Assembly (NCBI GenBank): GCA_035294855.1
Contig: DATGKD010000193.1
Location: 1 to 9,186, forward strand
DNA: 9,186 nucleotides
Source of the DNA: DATGKD01 sp035294855
Lineage (GTDB): Bacteria; Actinomycetota; Acidimicrobiia; Acidimicrobiales; UBA8190
Direction of reading: 5' to 3'
Positions 1 through 5,947 of this stretch are shown here, piece by piece; within the stretch, counting starts at the first letter, position 1; every line of letters begins with the position of its first letter. A program made the translations under genes and the position numbers. The notes under the pieces were generated by a model, which did not search any database, was not told the origin of the DNA, and saw only the letters and a list, made by a program, of their open reading frames with translations.

Positions 1-773
1 TCGAGCATGCGCGCGAACACATGGGGCCCGAGGAAGTCGGGGTTGAGCGCGGCCACCTGGCGGCCTTCGGCGCCGGTCAACGTGGGATGCGGCCCCCGCT
101 TGAACACCTGGCCCGAACACAGGTACGTCATCAGGTGCCACTCGGTCATGCTGGCGGAGCACTCGTGCGCGGAGACGTCGACGAACTGGCCCTGTCCCGA
201 CTCCTCGCGCCACCACAGCGCGCCCAGGACGGCGAGGGCGGCATACGTCGACGCCGTACGCCACGCCTGGTCGCCCTGGCACGCGAGCGGCGGCGTGTCG
301 TAGTCGCCACCGACGGGTGCGTAGCCGCACGCGGCCATGGACCCCCCGAGCGCCATCAGCACGAGGTCGTCCGCCTGCCACTCCGCCCACGGCCCGTCCT
401 GCCCGAACGGGGTGAGCGCGCACACGACGAGGCGGCTGTTCCTCGACTCGAGCGCGCCCGGGGCGAGCCCGCGCGCCGCGGCCTCGCCTGGCCGGAGCGT
501 GTGCAGGAGGACGTCGGCGGCGGCGCACAGCGCGCCGAGCGACCCGTCGTCTTCTACGACCACCGAGCGCTTCCCCACGTTGTCGGCCCAGAACGCCAGG
601 CTGCGATCGGGGCCGGGAACGTCGTCGAGAAATGGCCCGACACGTCGCGACGGCGCCCCTTCGGGCGGCTCCGCCTTGACGACGTCCGCGCCCAGGCCGG
701 CCAGCAGTCGCCCGCAGTACTCGGCCGACTCGTCGGCGAACTCGACGACGCGCACGCCGTCGAGCGCGCTCAC
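1..773 (-). CDS. Family III (CaiB/BaiF) CoA-transferase, partial (3' end beyond the window)
   Basis: The minus strand is open from a GTG at 773 to the window edge, giving 257 residues of an N-terminal portion; the family is usually about 380-430 residues, so the C-terminal third is missing. It begins VSALDGVRVVEFADESAEYCG, the usual family III opening. Further motifs are GLGADVVKAEPP (27-38), DNVGKRSVVVE (64-74), the FGQDGPW loop (123-129) and GQGQFVDVSAHE (193-204). Asp168 in CQGDQAW sits where family members carry the aspartate that forms the acyl anhydride with the substrate. The GTG is favoured by a GGAGGT placed 5 nt upstream and by alignment of the first residues with the family. It follows the other CoA-transferase by 28 bp and is probably co-transcribed with it. 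The reaction class is moving CoA between two carboxylic acids; the substrates cannot be read from sequence. As two adjacent paralogues, the pair could form a hetero-oligomer, which is inference. Confidence 0.88.
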   Translation of the reverse strand, partial: MSALDGVRVVEFADESAEYCGRLLAGLGADVVKAEPPEGAPSRRVGPFLDDVPGPDRSLAFWADNVGKRSVVVEDDGSLGALCAAADVLLHTLRPGEAAARGLAPGALESRNSRLVVCALTPFGQDGPWAEWQADDLVLMALGGSMAACGYAPVGGDYDTPPLACQGDQAWRTASTYAALAVLGALWWREESGQGQFVDVSAHECSASMTEWHLMTYLCSGQVFKRGPHPTLTGAEGRQVAALNPDFLGPHVFARML

Positions 774-801
774 GCGAGACCTCCGTGCCGGGGAGACGGG
801 T

Positions 802-2136
802 TCATGCGAGCACCCCGTCCGCCTCGAGCCGCCTCACCTCGTCGGCGTCCATGCCCAGCACGTCGCCCAGCACCGCGGCGTTGTCCTCGCCCAGTCGGGG
901 CGGGCCCCGTCGCAGGCGCCCGCCGGTGTGCGGCGCCGTGCGCGACATCCGCACGGGCATGCCCTCGAGCGGCATCGGGTCGACCTCGGTGTTGCCGAGC
1001 ATCGTGAAGTGGCCGCGCGCCTTGAGCTGCGGGTCGCGCTCCAGTCGGTCAGCGGCGTCCTGGACCGCCCCGGCGGGCACTCCCACCTGTTGCAGGAGCT
1101 CCATGACGGCGTAGCGGTCGCGCGTCTTCGTCCACGCTTCGATGTGCGCGTCGAGCTCGTCGGCATGCTCGACCCGCCCCGTCACGGTGGCAAAGCGCAC
1201 GTCGGACGCCCACGCCGGCGACCCCATGGCGCGCACCAGCGCGCCCCACTGCTCGTCGGTGCGGCACGACACGACCACCCACCGGTCCTCACCCTCGGCG
1301 CGGTAGGCACCGGCCGGCGCGTGCGGCGGGTGCTGGCGGCGGTTGCCCGTTGGGAACCCGGGCCGGCGTGACGGGCGGCCGTTCAGCGCCGCGTCGAGGA
1401 CGATCGCCCCCGACAGGGCGGTGGCCGGCTCGAGCTGGGACACGTCGATGTGCTGGCCTTCGCCGGTGCGCCGCCGGTGCAAGAGCCCGGTCAGTATCGC
1501 AACGGCGCCGAGGTAGCCGCCCACGTGGTCGAGGTACGAGAACGACCAACCTGCCGGCGGGCGGTCCGGCAGGCCCACCAGGAAGGTCAGTCCGGTGAGG
1601 GCCTGCGCGGTGGGGCCCATGGTGACGTGTGCGGTGTCGGGGCCGCTGTGCCCGAACCCGCACATCGACACGTACACGATGTCGGGCCGCAGGCTCCGCA
1701 TCGTCTCGTAGTCGAGGCCCCAGCGCGCCAGGGTTCCCGCCGCGAAGCTCTCGGCGACGACGTCGGACGCGGTCACGAGGCCCTTCAGGAGGGCGAGGCC
1801 CTTCGGATGGCGCGCGTCGACGGTGATGCTCTTCTTCCCACCGGTGTTGTACTTGTAGAAGATCCCGCCCCGGTTGGCGCTTGGCGCGGCGGTGGCGTTG
1901 GCCAGCGTGGCCGCGCCGAAGCCCTCACCGCGTTCTCCGGACTCGGGAATGTATGGCGGCATGACGCGAATGGGGTCCGGCCGCACCGTGCTCTCCACCC
2001 GGATGACCTCGGCCCCGAGGCACCCGCAGATCAAGGTGGCCTGCGCGCCGAATCCCAACCGGGTGAAGTCGAGGACGCGCACGCCGTCGAGCGCCATCGG
2101 GCCTGCGCCCCCGCCCGCGGCCGGCCGGTCGCGCAT
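802..2136 (-). CDS. Family III (CaiB/BaiF) CoA-transferase
   Basis: This is a complete protein of 444 residues with a normal length for the family. Motifs in order: MALDGVRVLDFTRLGFGA (14-31), CLGAEVIRVES (39-49), NTGGKKSITVDARHPKG (97-113), the glycine loop CGFGHSGPD (159-167), and GEGQHIDVSQLE (225-236). Asp203 in SYLDHVGG is the probable catalytic aspartate. The C-terminal part contains PAGAVQDAADRLERDPQLKARGHF (354-377), typical of the family's second domain. It should transfer CoA between carboxylic acids in the cytosol; the acids are unknown. Two starts compete: ATG 2136 has a GGAGG 6 nt upstream, while ATG 2097 lies closer to where family alignments begin but has only a weak G-rich leader. 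I chose 2136, giving a 13-residue Gly/Ala/Pro-rich lead-in; if 2097 is used the protein has 431 residues. It is divergent from the amidohydrolase and leads a likely two-gene operon with the next CoA-transferase. Confidence 0.92.
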   Translation of the reverse strand: MRDRPAAGGGAGPMALDGVRVLDFTRLGFGAQATLICGCLGAEVIRVESTVRPDPIRVMPPYIPESGERGEGFGAATLANATAAPSANRGGIFYKYNTGGKKSITVDARHPKGLALLKGLVTASDVVAESFAAGTLARWGLDYETMRSLRPDIVYVSMCGFGHSGPDTAHVTMGPTAQALTGLTFLVGLPDRPPAGWSFSYLDHVGGYLGAVAILTGLLHRRRTGEGQHIDVSQLEPATALSGAIVLDAALNGRPSRRPGFPTGNRRQHPPHAPAGAYRAEGEDRWVVVSCRTDEQWGALVRAMGSPAWASDVRFATVTGRVEHADELDAHIEAWTKTRDRYAVMELLQQVGVPAGAVQDAADRLERDPQLKARGHFTMLGNTEVDPMPLEGMPVRMSRTAPHTGGRLRRGPPRLGEDNAAVLGDVLGMDADEVRRLEADGVLA

Positions 2137-2142
2137 CTCCTG

Positions 2143-2147
2143 CCTCC
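2143..2147 (-). promoter_or_regulatory. Ribosome binding site that decides the CoA-transferase start
   Basis: On the minus strand the leader reads GGAGGCAGGAG immediately before ATG 2136, so GGAGG is 6 nt from the start codon, with a second AGGAG touching the ATG. The in-frame ATG 39 bases downstream at 2097 lacks anything comparable. This supports the longer 444-residue product. Confidence 0.6.
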
Positions 2148-2170
2148 GGCTCGGTGGCGCCACGGCGCCG

Positions 2171-2203
2171 ACGATACAGTTGATCTCCGACACGCGTGTC
2201 AGA
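2171..2203. promoter_or_regulatory. Divergent promoter region with a perfect palindromic operator candidate
   Basis: The 91-bp gap between the divergent CoA-transferase and amidohydrolase genes contains GACACGCGTGTC (2189-2200), a perfect 12-bp palindrome. One mismatched pair beyond it, a further TC/GA pair extends it to 18 bp (2186-2203). Just beside it are two facing -10-like hexamers that share bases: TACAGT on plus (2175-2180) and TATCGT on minus (2176-2171), each 4 of 6 to the TATAAT consensus. No good -35 is visible for either. The palindrome would lie at or just after the plus-strand transcription start, a usual place for a dimeric repressor such as a TetR or GntR family protein to block transcription. 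No regulator gene is present in the window. The palindrome is seen directly; the operator role is inferred. Confidence 0.45.
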
Positions 2204-2227
2204 GAACGCCGCACCACGGGAGTCGCC

Positions 2228-3508
2228 ATGCAGACAGAGGACCTGGTGCTCATCAGCGTCGACGACCACGTCGTGGAGCCGCCCGACATGTTCGAGGGTC
2301 GGTTGCCGGCGCGCTTCGCCGACCAGGCACCTGTCGTCACGCGTCGCGACGACGGCACCGAGATCTGGCGCTTCGACGGCAAGGAGGCCACCAACATCGG
2401 GTTGAACGCCGTGGCGGGCCGGCCGGTGGAGGAGTACGGCATCGAGCCCACGTCGTTCGCCGAGATCCGGTCGGGCTGTTACGACATCGACGACCGGGTC
2501 CGCGACATGGACGCCAACGGCGTACTGGCGTCGCTGTGCTTTCCGTCGTTCCCACAGCTGTGCGGGCAGCTCTTCGCCAAGGCGACGGACCCCGAGCTCG
2601 GCCTGGCGGTGTTGCGCGCCTACAACGACTGGCACATCGACGGGTGGTGCGCCGCCTATCCGGGCCGTTTCATCCCGCTCGGGCTCGTGCCCATCTGGGA
2701 CCCGCAGGCGATGGCGGACGAGGTGCGCCGGATCGCCGCCATGGGATGTCACGCCGTCTCGTTCTCCGAGAACCCCGCCAAGCTCAAGCTGCCGAGCTTC
2801 CACTCGAGCCACTGGAACCCGTTCTGGGAGGCGTGCTGCGACGAGGGGACCCTCGTGTGCCTGCACATCGGGTCGTCGTCGTCACTCGTGGTCACCGCGC
2901 CGGACGCCCCCATCGACGTGCTCATCGGGTTGCAGCCGGTCAACATCGTGCAAGCCGCCGCGGATCTGTTGTGGTCGCCGGTGCTGCGGGCCTTCCCGCA
3001 GTTGCGCGTGGCGCTCTCCGAGGGCGGCATCGGGTGGATCCCCTACTTCCTCGACCGCATGGACTGGATCTACACCCGCCATCACCGCTGGACGGGCCAG
3101 GACTTCGGCGGCCTGCTGCCGAGCCAGGTGTTCACCGAGCGCGTGGTGACGTGCTTCATCGACGACCCGGCCGGCGTCGAGATGCGCCACCGGGTGGGCA
3201 TCGACGGCATCTGCTGGGAGGCCGACTATCCGCACTCCGACTCGACCTGGCCGGAGTCGCCCGAGCGGCTCGCCAAGTCCCTGGACGGCGTGCCCGACGA
3301 CGACATCGAGAAGATGACGTACCGCAACGCCATGCGGCACTACCGGTTCGACCCGTTCGTGCACCGTCCCAAGGAGACGTGCACCGTCGGCGTCCTGCGC
3401 GCCCAGGCGGTCGACGTGGACACGACCCCGAAGCCGGCCGGGCGCCCCACGGGGGCGCGCATGACGAAGGCTTCCGACCTCACGCGCCATCCGGGCACCA
3501 ACCGCTGA
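2228..3508 (+). CDS. Metal-dependent amidohydrolase (amidohydrolase-2 / ACMSD-like family)
   Basis: The protein has 426 residues. It opens with LVLISVDDHVVEPPDMF (6-22), whose D12-x-H14 is the first metal-ligand motif of this TIM-barrel group. Next come the strand LVCLHIGSSS (209-218) with His213, VALSEGGIGWIPYFLDRMDW (261-280) with Glu265, and EADYPHSDSTWPES (331-344) with Asp333, the usual terminal acidic ligand, and His336. The domain ends around NAMRHYRF (367-374), and about 50 further residues follow; CTVGVLRAQAVDVD (385-398) is familiar to me from relatives, while the last 25 or so look unstructured. Characterised members hydrolyse or decarboxylate aromatic or other cyclic acids; the substrate here is unknown. 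ATG 2228 is chosen because GGGAG lies 5 nt upstream and the catalytic motif begins within 12 residues; upstream in-frame sequence overlaps the opposing gene. It is divergent from two CoA-transferases, which suggests a shared catabolic role. Confidence 0.88.
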   Translation: MQTEDLVLISVDDHVVEPPDMFEGRLPARFADQAPVVTRRDDGTEIWRFDGKEATNIGLNAVAGRPVEEYGIEPTSFAEIRSGCYDIDDRVRDMDANGVLASLCFPSFPQLCGQLFAKATDPELGLAVLRAYNDWHIDGWCAAYPGRFIPLGLVPIWDPQAMADEVRRIAAMGCHAVSFSENPAKLKLPSFHSSHWNPFWEACCDEGTLVCLHIGSSSSLVVTAPDAPIDVLIGLQPVNIVQAAADLLWSPVLRAFPQLRVALSEGGIGWIPYFLDRMDWIYTRHHRWTGQDFGGLLPSQVFTERVVTCFIDDPAGVEMRHRVGIDGICWEADYPHSDSTWPESPERLAKSLDGVPDDDIEKMTYRNAMRHYRFDPFVHRPKETCTVGVLRAQAVDVDTTPKPAGRPTGARMTKASDLTRHPGTNR

Positions 3509-3534
3509 ACGCCGCGACCTCGCCGGCCGCCGGC

Positions 3535-3553
3535 CGCGCCGCCCCGCGGCGCG
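3535..3553. terminator. GC-rich hairpin between convergent genes, likely bidirectional terminator
   Basis: CGCGCCGC (3535-3542), a CCC loop and GCGGCGCG (3546-3553) form a perfect 8-bp stem. It lies between the stop of the amidohydrolase and the stop of the convergent cyclase gene, directly abutting the latter. There is no T-run, as is common for actinobacterial hairpin terminators, so function is inferred from position and stability. Confidence 0.5.
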
Positions 3554-4237
3554 TCAGCGCATCCACACCTCGCGGATGCTGCCGGTGTCCTGCGTGGCGG
3601 GCGTGCGCCGCTGCCGCCAGACCTCGGCGCAACTCTCGGCACAGAACAACAGCTCGCGGCCATCTCCGTCGAGACAACGCGTCGCGGCCGTCCGGTCGGT
3701 GAGTGGGATACGGCAGATCGGGTCGAAGACGGTGTCGGGCCCCGGCCGGGGCAGGCACAACCGGATGAGCTGCACGGGGTGCTCGAGTCCCCGCACCGCC
3801 ACCTCGTCGGCGGCCTCCACCACCGCCCACGGGGGCAGGTCGGCCTCGATGGCCCGCAGGGCGAGCACCTCGTGCGCCTGGGCGAGGTCGCAGAGCCGGG
3901 CGGCGACGTTGACGGCGTGCCCGACGTAGTCGTCTCCCTCGAGCAGGATCACCGACCCCGACGTGACGCCCGAGCGCACGGCGACGTCTTCGGGAGCGGC
4001 GTCGATGGCGGACTGCATCTCGAGCGTGGCGGCGACGAGCGGCGTCGTGTCGACGCTCACGAGCATGGCCCCGTCACCGAGCCATTTGGCGATGCGCACC
4101 CCGCGGCGCGAGCAGATGTCGCGCAGCGCCGCCCGGAAGACGGTGAGCACCGCCACGGCTCGCTCGTCTCCTTCGGCCTCCGTCAAGGCCGAGAACCCGG
4201 AGAGGTCGAGGAACGCGAAGTTCCGCTTGACCCTCAC
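3554..4237 (-). CDS. Class III adenylate cyclase with C-terminal YHS-like cysteine motif
   Basis: This is a small soluble protein of 227 residues with no membrane segment. Residues 1-160 form one class III cyclase catalytic domain. FAFLDLSGFSALTE (7-20) gives metal-binding Asp11, and RIAKWLGDGAMLV (48-60) gives Lys51 and metal-binding Asp55. GDDYVGHAVNVAARL (101-115) gives Asp103 and the transition-state pair Asn110 and Arg114. Lys51 with Asp103 is the adenine-selecting pair, so ATP to cyclic AMP is expected, as a homodimer. Residues 171-210 read FDPICRIPL, a 20-residue gap, then LLFCAESCAEVW; Cys175, Cys199 and Cys203 match the spacing style of YHS/TRASH metal-binding domains. GTG 4237 is preferred because GAGGT lies 7 nt upstream and the first residues reach straight into the catalytic strand. 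It begins 10 bp after rpiB ends, so the two are likely co-transcribed. The cyclase call is firm; the YHS-like domain is probable; a metal- or redox-sensing role is inference. Confidence 0.88.
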   Translation of the reverse strand: MRVKRNFAFLDLSGFSALTEAEGDERAVAVLTVFRAALRDICSRRGVRIAKWLGDGAMLVSVDTTPLVAATLEMQSAIDAAPEDVAVRSGVTSGSVILLEGDDYVGHAVNVAARLCDLAQAHEVLALRAIEADLPPWAVVEAADEVAVRGLEHPVQLIRLCLPRPGPDTVFDPICRIPLTDRTAATRCLDGDGRELLFCAESCAEVWRQRRTPATQDTGSIREVWMR

Positions 4238-4247
4238 GGACCCCACC

Positions 4248-4703
4248 TCACTGGGCAGCGCACTCCTCGTCCTCGACGCCGGTGATCTCCGCCAGCCGGG
4301 CGACGTGCCGGCCGCCTTCGAATCCCGTCGACAGGAACACGTCGACGATGTACAGCGCGAGCTGCGTCCCGAGCATGCGGGCGCCCATCGACAGGACGTT
4401 GGCGTCGTTGTGCAGGCGGGCGAGGCGCGCGGTCGTCTCGTCGTGGCACAGCGCGGCGCGCGCCCCCCGCACCTTGTTGGCGGCGATCGCCTCGCCCTGT
4501 CCGCTTCCCCCCATGACGATCCCGGTGTCGGCCTCGCCCCGCACCACGGCTCGGGCCGCCGCGGCGCAGATCGGCGGGTAGTCGACGGGCTGGTCGGAGT
4601 AGGTCCCGATGTCGAAGACCTCGTGACCCCGGTCGCGCAAGTACCCGGCCACCGCCTGCTTGAGCTCGAAGCCCGCGTGATCCGACGCCACGACCACTCG
4701 CAC
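4248..4703 (-). CDS. rpiB: Ribose-5-phosphate isomerase B
   Basis: The 151-residue protein interconverts ribose 5-phosphate and ribulose 5-phosphate in the pentose phosphate pathway, in the cytosol. It starts VRVVVASDHAGFELK with the conserved SDHAG (7-11). DIGTYSDQPVDYP (31-43) follows, then the active-site loop GIVMGGSGQGEAIAANKV (61-78) and LHNDANVLSMGARM (97-110). Proteobacterial RpiB has a catalytic cysteine in this loop; here Ser67 occupies that place and Glu71 is in the GGSGxGE position, as in Mycobacterium tuberculosis RpiB where that glutamate serves as the base. His98, Asn99, Arg109 and Arg132/His133 are candidate substrate and phosphate contacts. Length is normal for the family. 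GTG 4703 is the start because the protein's first beta strand begins immediately; its Shine-Dalgarno is weak, and a second in-frame GTG lies two codons on. It is the first gene of a likely two-gene unit with the adenylate cyclase. Confidence 0.93.
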   Translation of the reverse strand: MRVVVASDHAGFELKQAVAGYLRDRGHEVFDIGTYSDQPVDYPPICAAAARAVVRGEADTGIVMGGSGQGEAIAANKVRGARAALCHDETTARLARLHNDANVLSMGARMLGTQLALYIVDVFLSTGFEGGRHVARLAEITGVEDEECAAQ

Positions 4704-4810
4704 GCCGCCAGCCAAACACCCCGGCGGTGGCCGAGCCAACTCCGCACGGCTCCACGCCCTCGGCGCGCCGTCCCAGGCCCGACGGTAACCTCCGGTCGGT
4801 GGAGGACCGC

Positions 4811-4966
4811 GTGTCGCGAGGACCCGACGAGTCCCGGGACGAGCCCGCCGAGCCGGGCGGCAGGCCGCACGGCAGCGACGAGGAGATCGACGAGGCGAGC
4901 GACGAGTCGTTCCCGGCGAGCGACGCGCCCCAGTGGTGGTCGGGCGGGCCCGACGAGAACCCATAG
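4811..4966 (+). CDS. Small acidic protein with DESFPASD motif, unknown function
   Basis: This is a 51-residue hydrophilic protein, strongly acidic and rich in Gly, Pro and Ser, with no hydrophobic segment. The C-terminal half contains DEEIDEASDESFPASDAPQW (23-42). I recall that small proteins ending in a very similar (E/D)(E/D)SFPASDPPxW stretch are scattered over many bacteria, with no function that I know of. GTG 4811 is strongly supported by GGAGG at 4801-4805, 5 nt upstream. The reading frame extends back to a GTG at 4727, but that start has no ribosome binding site and the added residues look like random GC-rich translation. It is divergent from rpiB, with 107 bp between the starts, and 41 bp ahead of the luciferase-like oxidoreductase on the same strand, so the two may share a transcript. 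The motif suggests a real gene; the role is unknown. Confidence 0.65.
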   Translation: MSRGPDESRDEPAEPGGRPHGSDEEIDEASDESFPASDAPQWWSGGPDENP

Positions 4967-5007
4967 GCTGCGCCGGCCTGCTCCGCCCGAAGCTCCGCCC
5001 GTCTTCC

Positions 5008-5847
5008 ATGCGCATCGGCGTCACCGCGATCCTCACCGACCGCACCATGGCGCCGCACGACTTCGCGCGCGCTGCGGAAGAGCGCGGCTACGAGTCGATG
5101 TACCTGCCGGAGCACACCCACATGCCCGTCGAGGCGGTGCCGCCCGCGCTCGTGAGCGGCGTGGGGCTCGAGGACTACCGCCGCTCCGTCGACCCGTTCG
5201 TGGCGCTGGCGGCCGCCACGGCCGTGACCGAGCGCATCCTCCTCGGCACGGGGGTGGCGCTCGTCGCCCAGCACGACGCCATTGCGCTCGCCAAGCAGGT
5301 CGCCACCCTCGACCACCTGTCGGGGGGGCGCATCGTGCTCGGCGTCGGCTTCGGGTGGAACCGCGCCGAGGCCGCCGACCACGGCGTGGACTTCACGGAG
5401 CGGCGCGCCGTGGTGCGCGAGAAGGTGCTCGCCATGCAGGCGCTGTGGTCGCAGGACGTGGCCGAGTTCCGCGGGGAGCACGTGTCGTTGTCGCCCTCGT
5501 ACGCATGGCCGAAGCCGGTTCAACAGCCGCGGGTGCGCGTCCTGCTCGGGGGGGCGGCCGGGCCGCGCCTGTTCGCCGCGATTGCCGAGTACGCCGACGG
5601 CTGGATGCCCATCGGGGGCGCGGGCGTGGCGGGTGCCCGCGACGAGCTGCGGCGCGTCGTGGCTGCCGCGGGACGCGATCCGGAGCGGATCGAGGTGGTG
5701 CCGTTCGGCACCGTTCCCGACGACGGCAAGCTCGACCACTACGCAAGCATCGGGTGCAGCGAGGTGGTGTTGCGGGTCCCTTCCGGTGAGCAGCGCGACA
5801 TGCTGCGCACCCTCGACGACTACGCGCGCTTCGTCGGGAAGCGCTGA
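5008..5847 (+). CDS. LLM-class (luciferase-like) F420-dependent oxidoreductase
   Basis: The 279-residue protein is a luciferase-like TIM barrel, of the size typical for the actinobacterial group described as Rv2161c-like F420-dependent oxidoreductases. Markers are MRIGVTAILTDRTM (1-14), GYESMYLPEHTHMP (27-40) and TERILLGTGVALVAQHD (74-90). These are followed by LAKQVATLDHLSGGRIVLGVGFGWNR (94-119), the most diagnostic stretch of this family, then VRVLLGGAAGPRLFAAIAEYADGWMP (176-201). It should carry out hydride transfer or monooxygenation using reduced F420 or FMN on an unknown substrate in the cytosol; F420 is preferred because of family membership, not because of a residue I can point to. 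ATG 5008 matches the family N-terminus. It has no recognisable Shine-Dalgarno; a TAGGCT at 4965-4970 could serve as a -10 for a short leader, which is weak. The preceding small acidic gene ends 41 bp upstream on the same strand. It converges on the NiCoT gene. Confidence 0.88.
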   Translation: MRIGVTAILTDRTMAPHDFARAAEERGYESMYLPEHTHMPVEAVPPALVSGVGLEDYRRSVDPFVALAAATAVTERILLGTGVALVAQHDAIALAKQVATLDHLSGGRIVLGVGFGWNRAEAADHGVDFTERRAVVREKVLAMQALWSQDVAEFRGEHVSLSPSYAWPKPVQQPRVRVLLGGAAGPRLFAAIAEYADGWMPIGGAGVAGARDELRRVVAAAGRDPERIEVVPFGTVPDDGKLDHYASIGCSEVVLRVPSGEQRDMLRTLDDYARFVGKR

Positions 5848-5872
5848 GCCGGGCTTCGCCGCAGGGCCAACG

Positions 5873-5901
5873 TCGAAGCGGGCCGGCTTCGAGTCAGCCG
5901 G
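5873..5901. terminator. Overlapping hairpins between convergent genes, likely terminator
   Basis: Two inverted repeats overlap here. TCGAAGC (5873-5879) pairs with GCTTCGA (5886-5892) around a 6-nt loop, and CCGGCT (5883-5888) pairs with AGCCGG (5896-5901) around a 7-nt loop, followed by TTTCCC. They share bases and so cannot form together. They lie just after the LLM oxidoreductase stop and before the convergent NiCoT stop, where a bidirectional terminator would be expected. No real T-run follows. Confidence 0.4.
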
Positions 5902-5944
5902 TTTCCCAGGTCAGCCCGTTTCCCAGGCCAGCCGGTTTCGAGGG
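5894..5944. repeat. 17-bp tandem repeat, three copies
   Basis: Three adjacent 17-bp units are visible: 5894-5910 (TCAGCCGGTTTCCCAGG), 5911-5927, which differs at one base, and 5928-5944, which differs at four, mainly near its end. The preceding 17 bases (5877-5893) share GCCGGCTTCGAG with the GCCGGTTTCGAG of the last unit and may be a decayed fourth copy. The array sits in the 100-bp gap between the convergent LLM oxidoreductase and NiCoT genes, ending 3 bp before the NiCoT stop codon. The unit length is not a multiple of three and it is not coding. Confidence 0.75.
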
Positions 5945-5947
5945 CTC

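Noticed and set aside
21..1007. A 328-codon plus-strand frame opposite the two CoA-transferases
   Set aside because: The minus-strand frame here has clear family III motifs and a ribosome binding site; the plus frame is low-complexity Arg/Pro-rich sequence.
2154..2170. Short palindromes GTGGCGCCAC and CGGCGCCG in the divergent gap
   Set aside because: GGCGCC-centred palindromes are very common in DNA of this composition; unlike GACACGCGTGTC they do not stand out.
2097..2451. N-terminal extension of the CoA-transferase frame up to 2451
   Set aside because: The extra residues beyond 2136 are antisense to the amidohydrolase catalytic N-terminus, and family similarity starts only at MALDGVRVLDF.
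1450..3702. A 750-codon open frame on the plus strand, and several other long frames opposite the real genes
   Set aside because: They run through the CoA-transferase and the amidohydrolase in other frames, are full of Arg, Ala, Pro and Gly, and show no recognisable domain. Such shadows are normal in high-GC DNA where stop codons are rare.
4727..4810. Longer start (GTG 4727) for the small acidic protein
   Set aside because: No ribosome binding site, and the added residues are compositionally like random GC-rich translation; GTG 4811 has GGAGG at ideal spacing.
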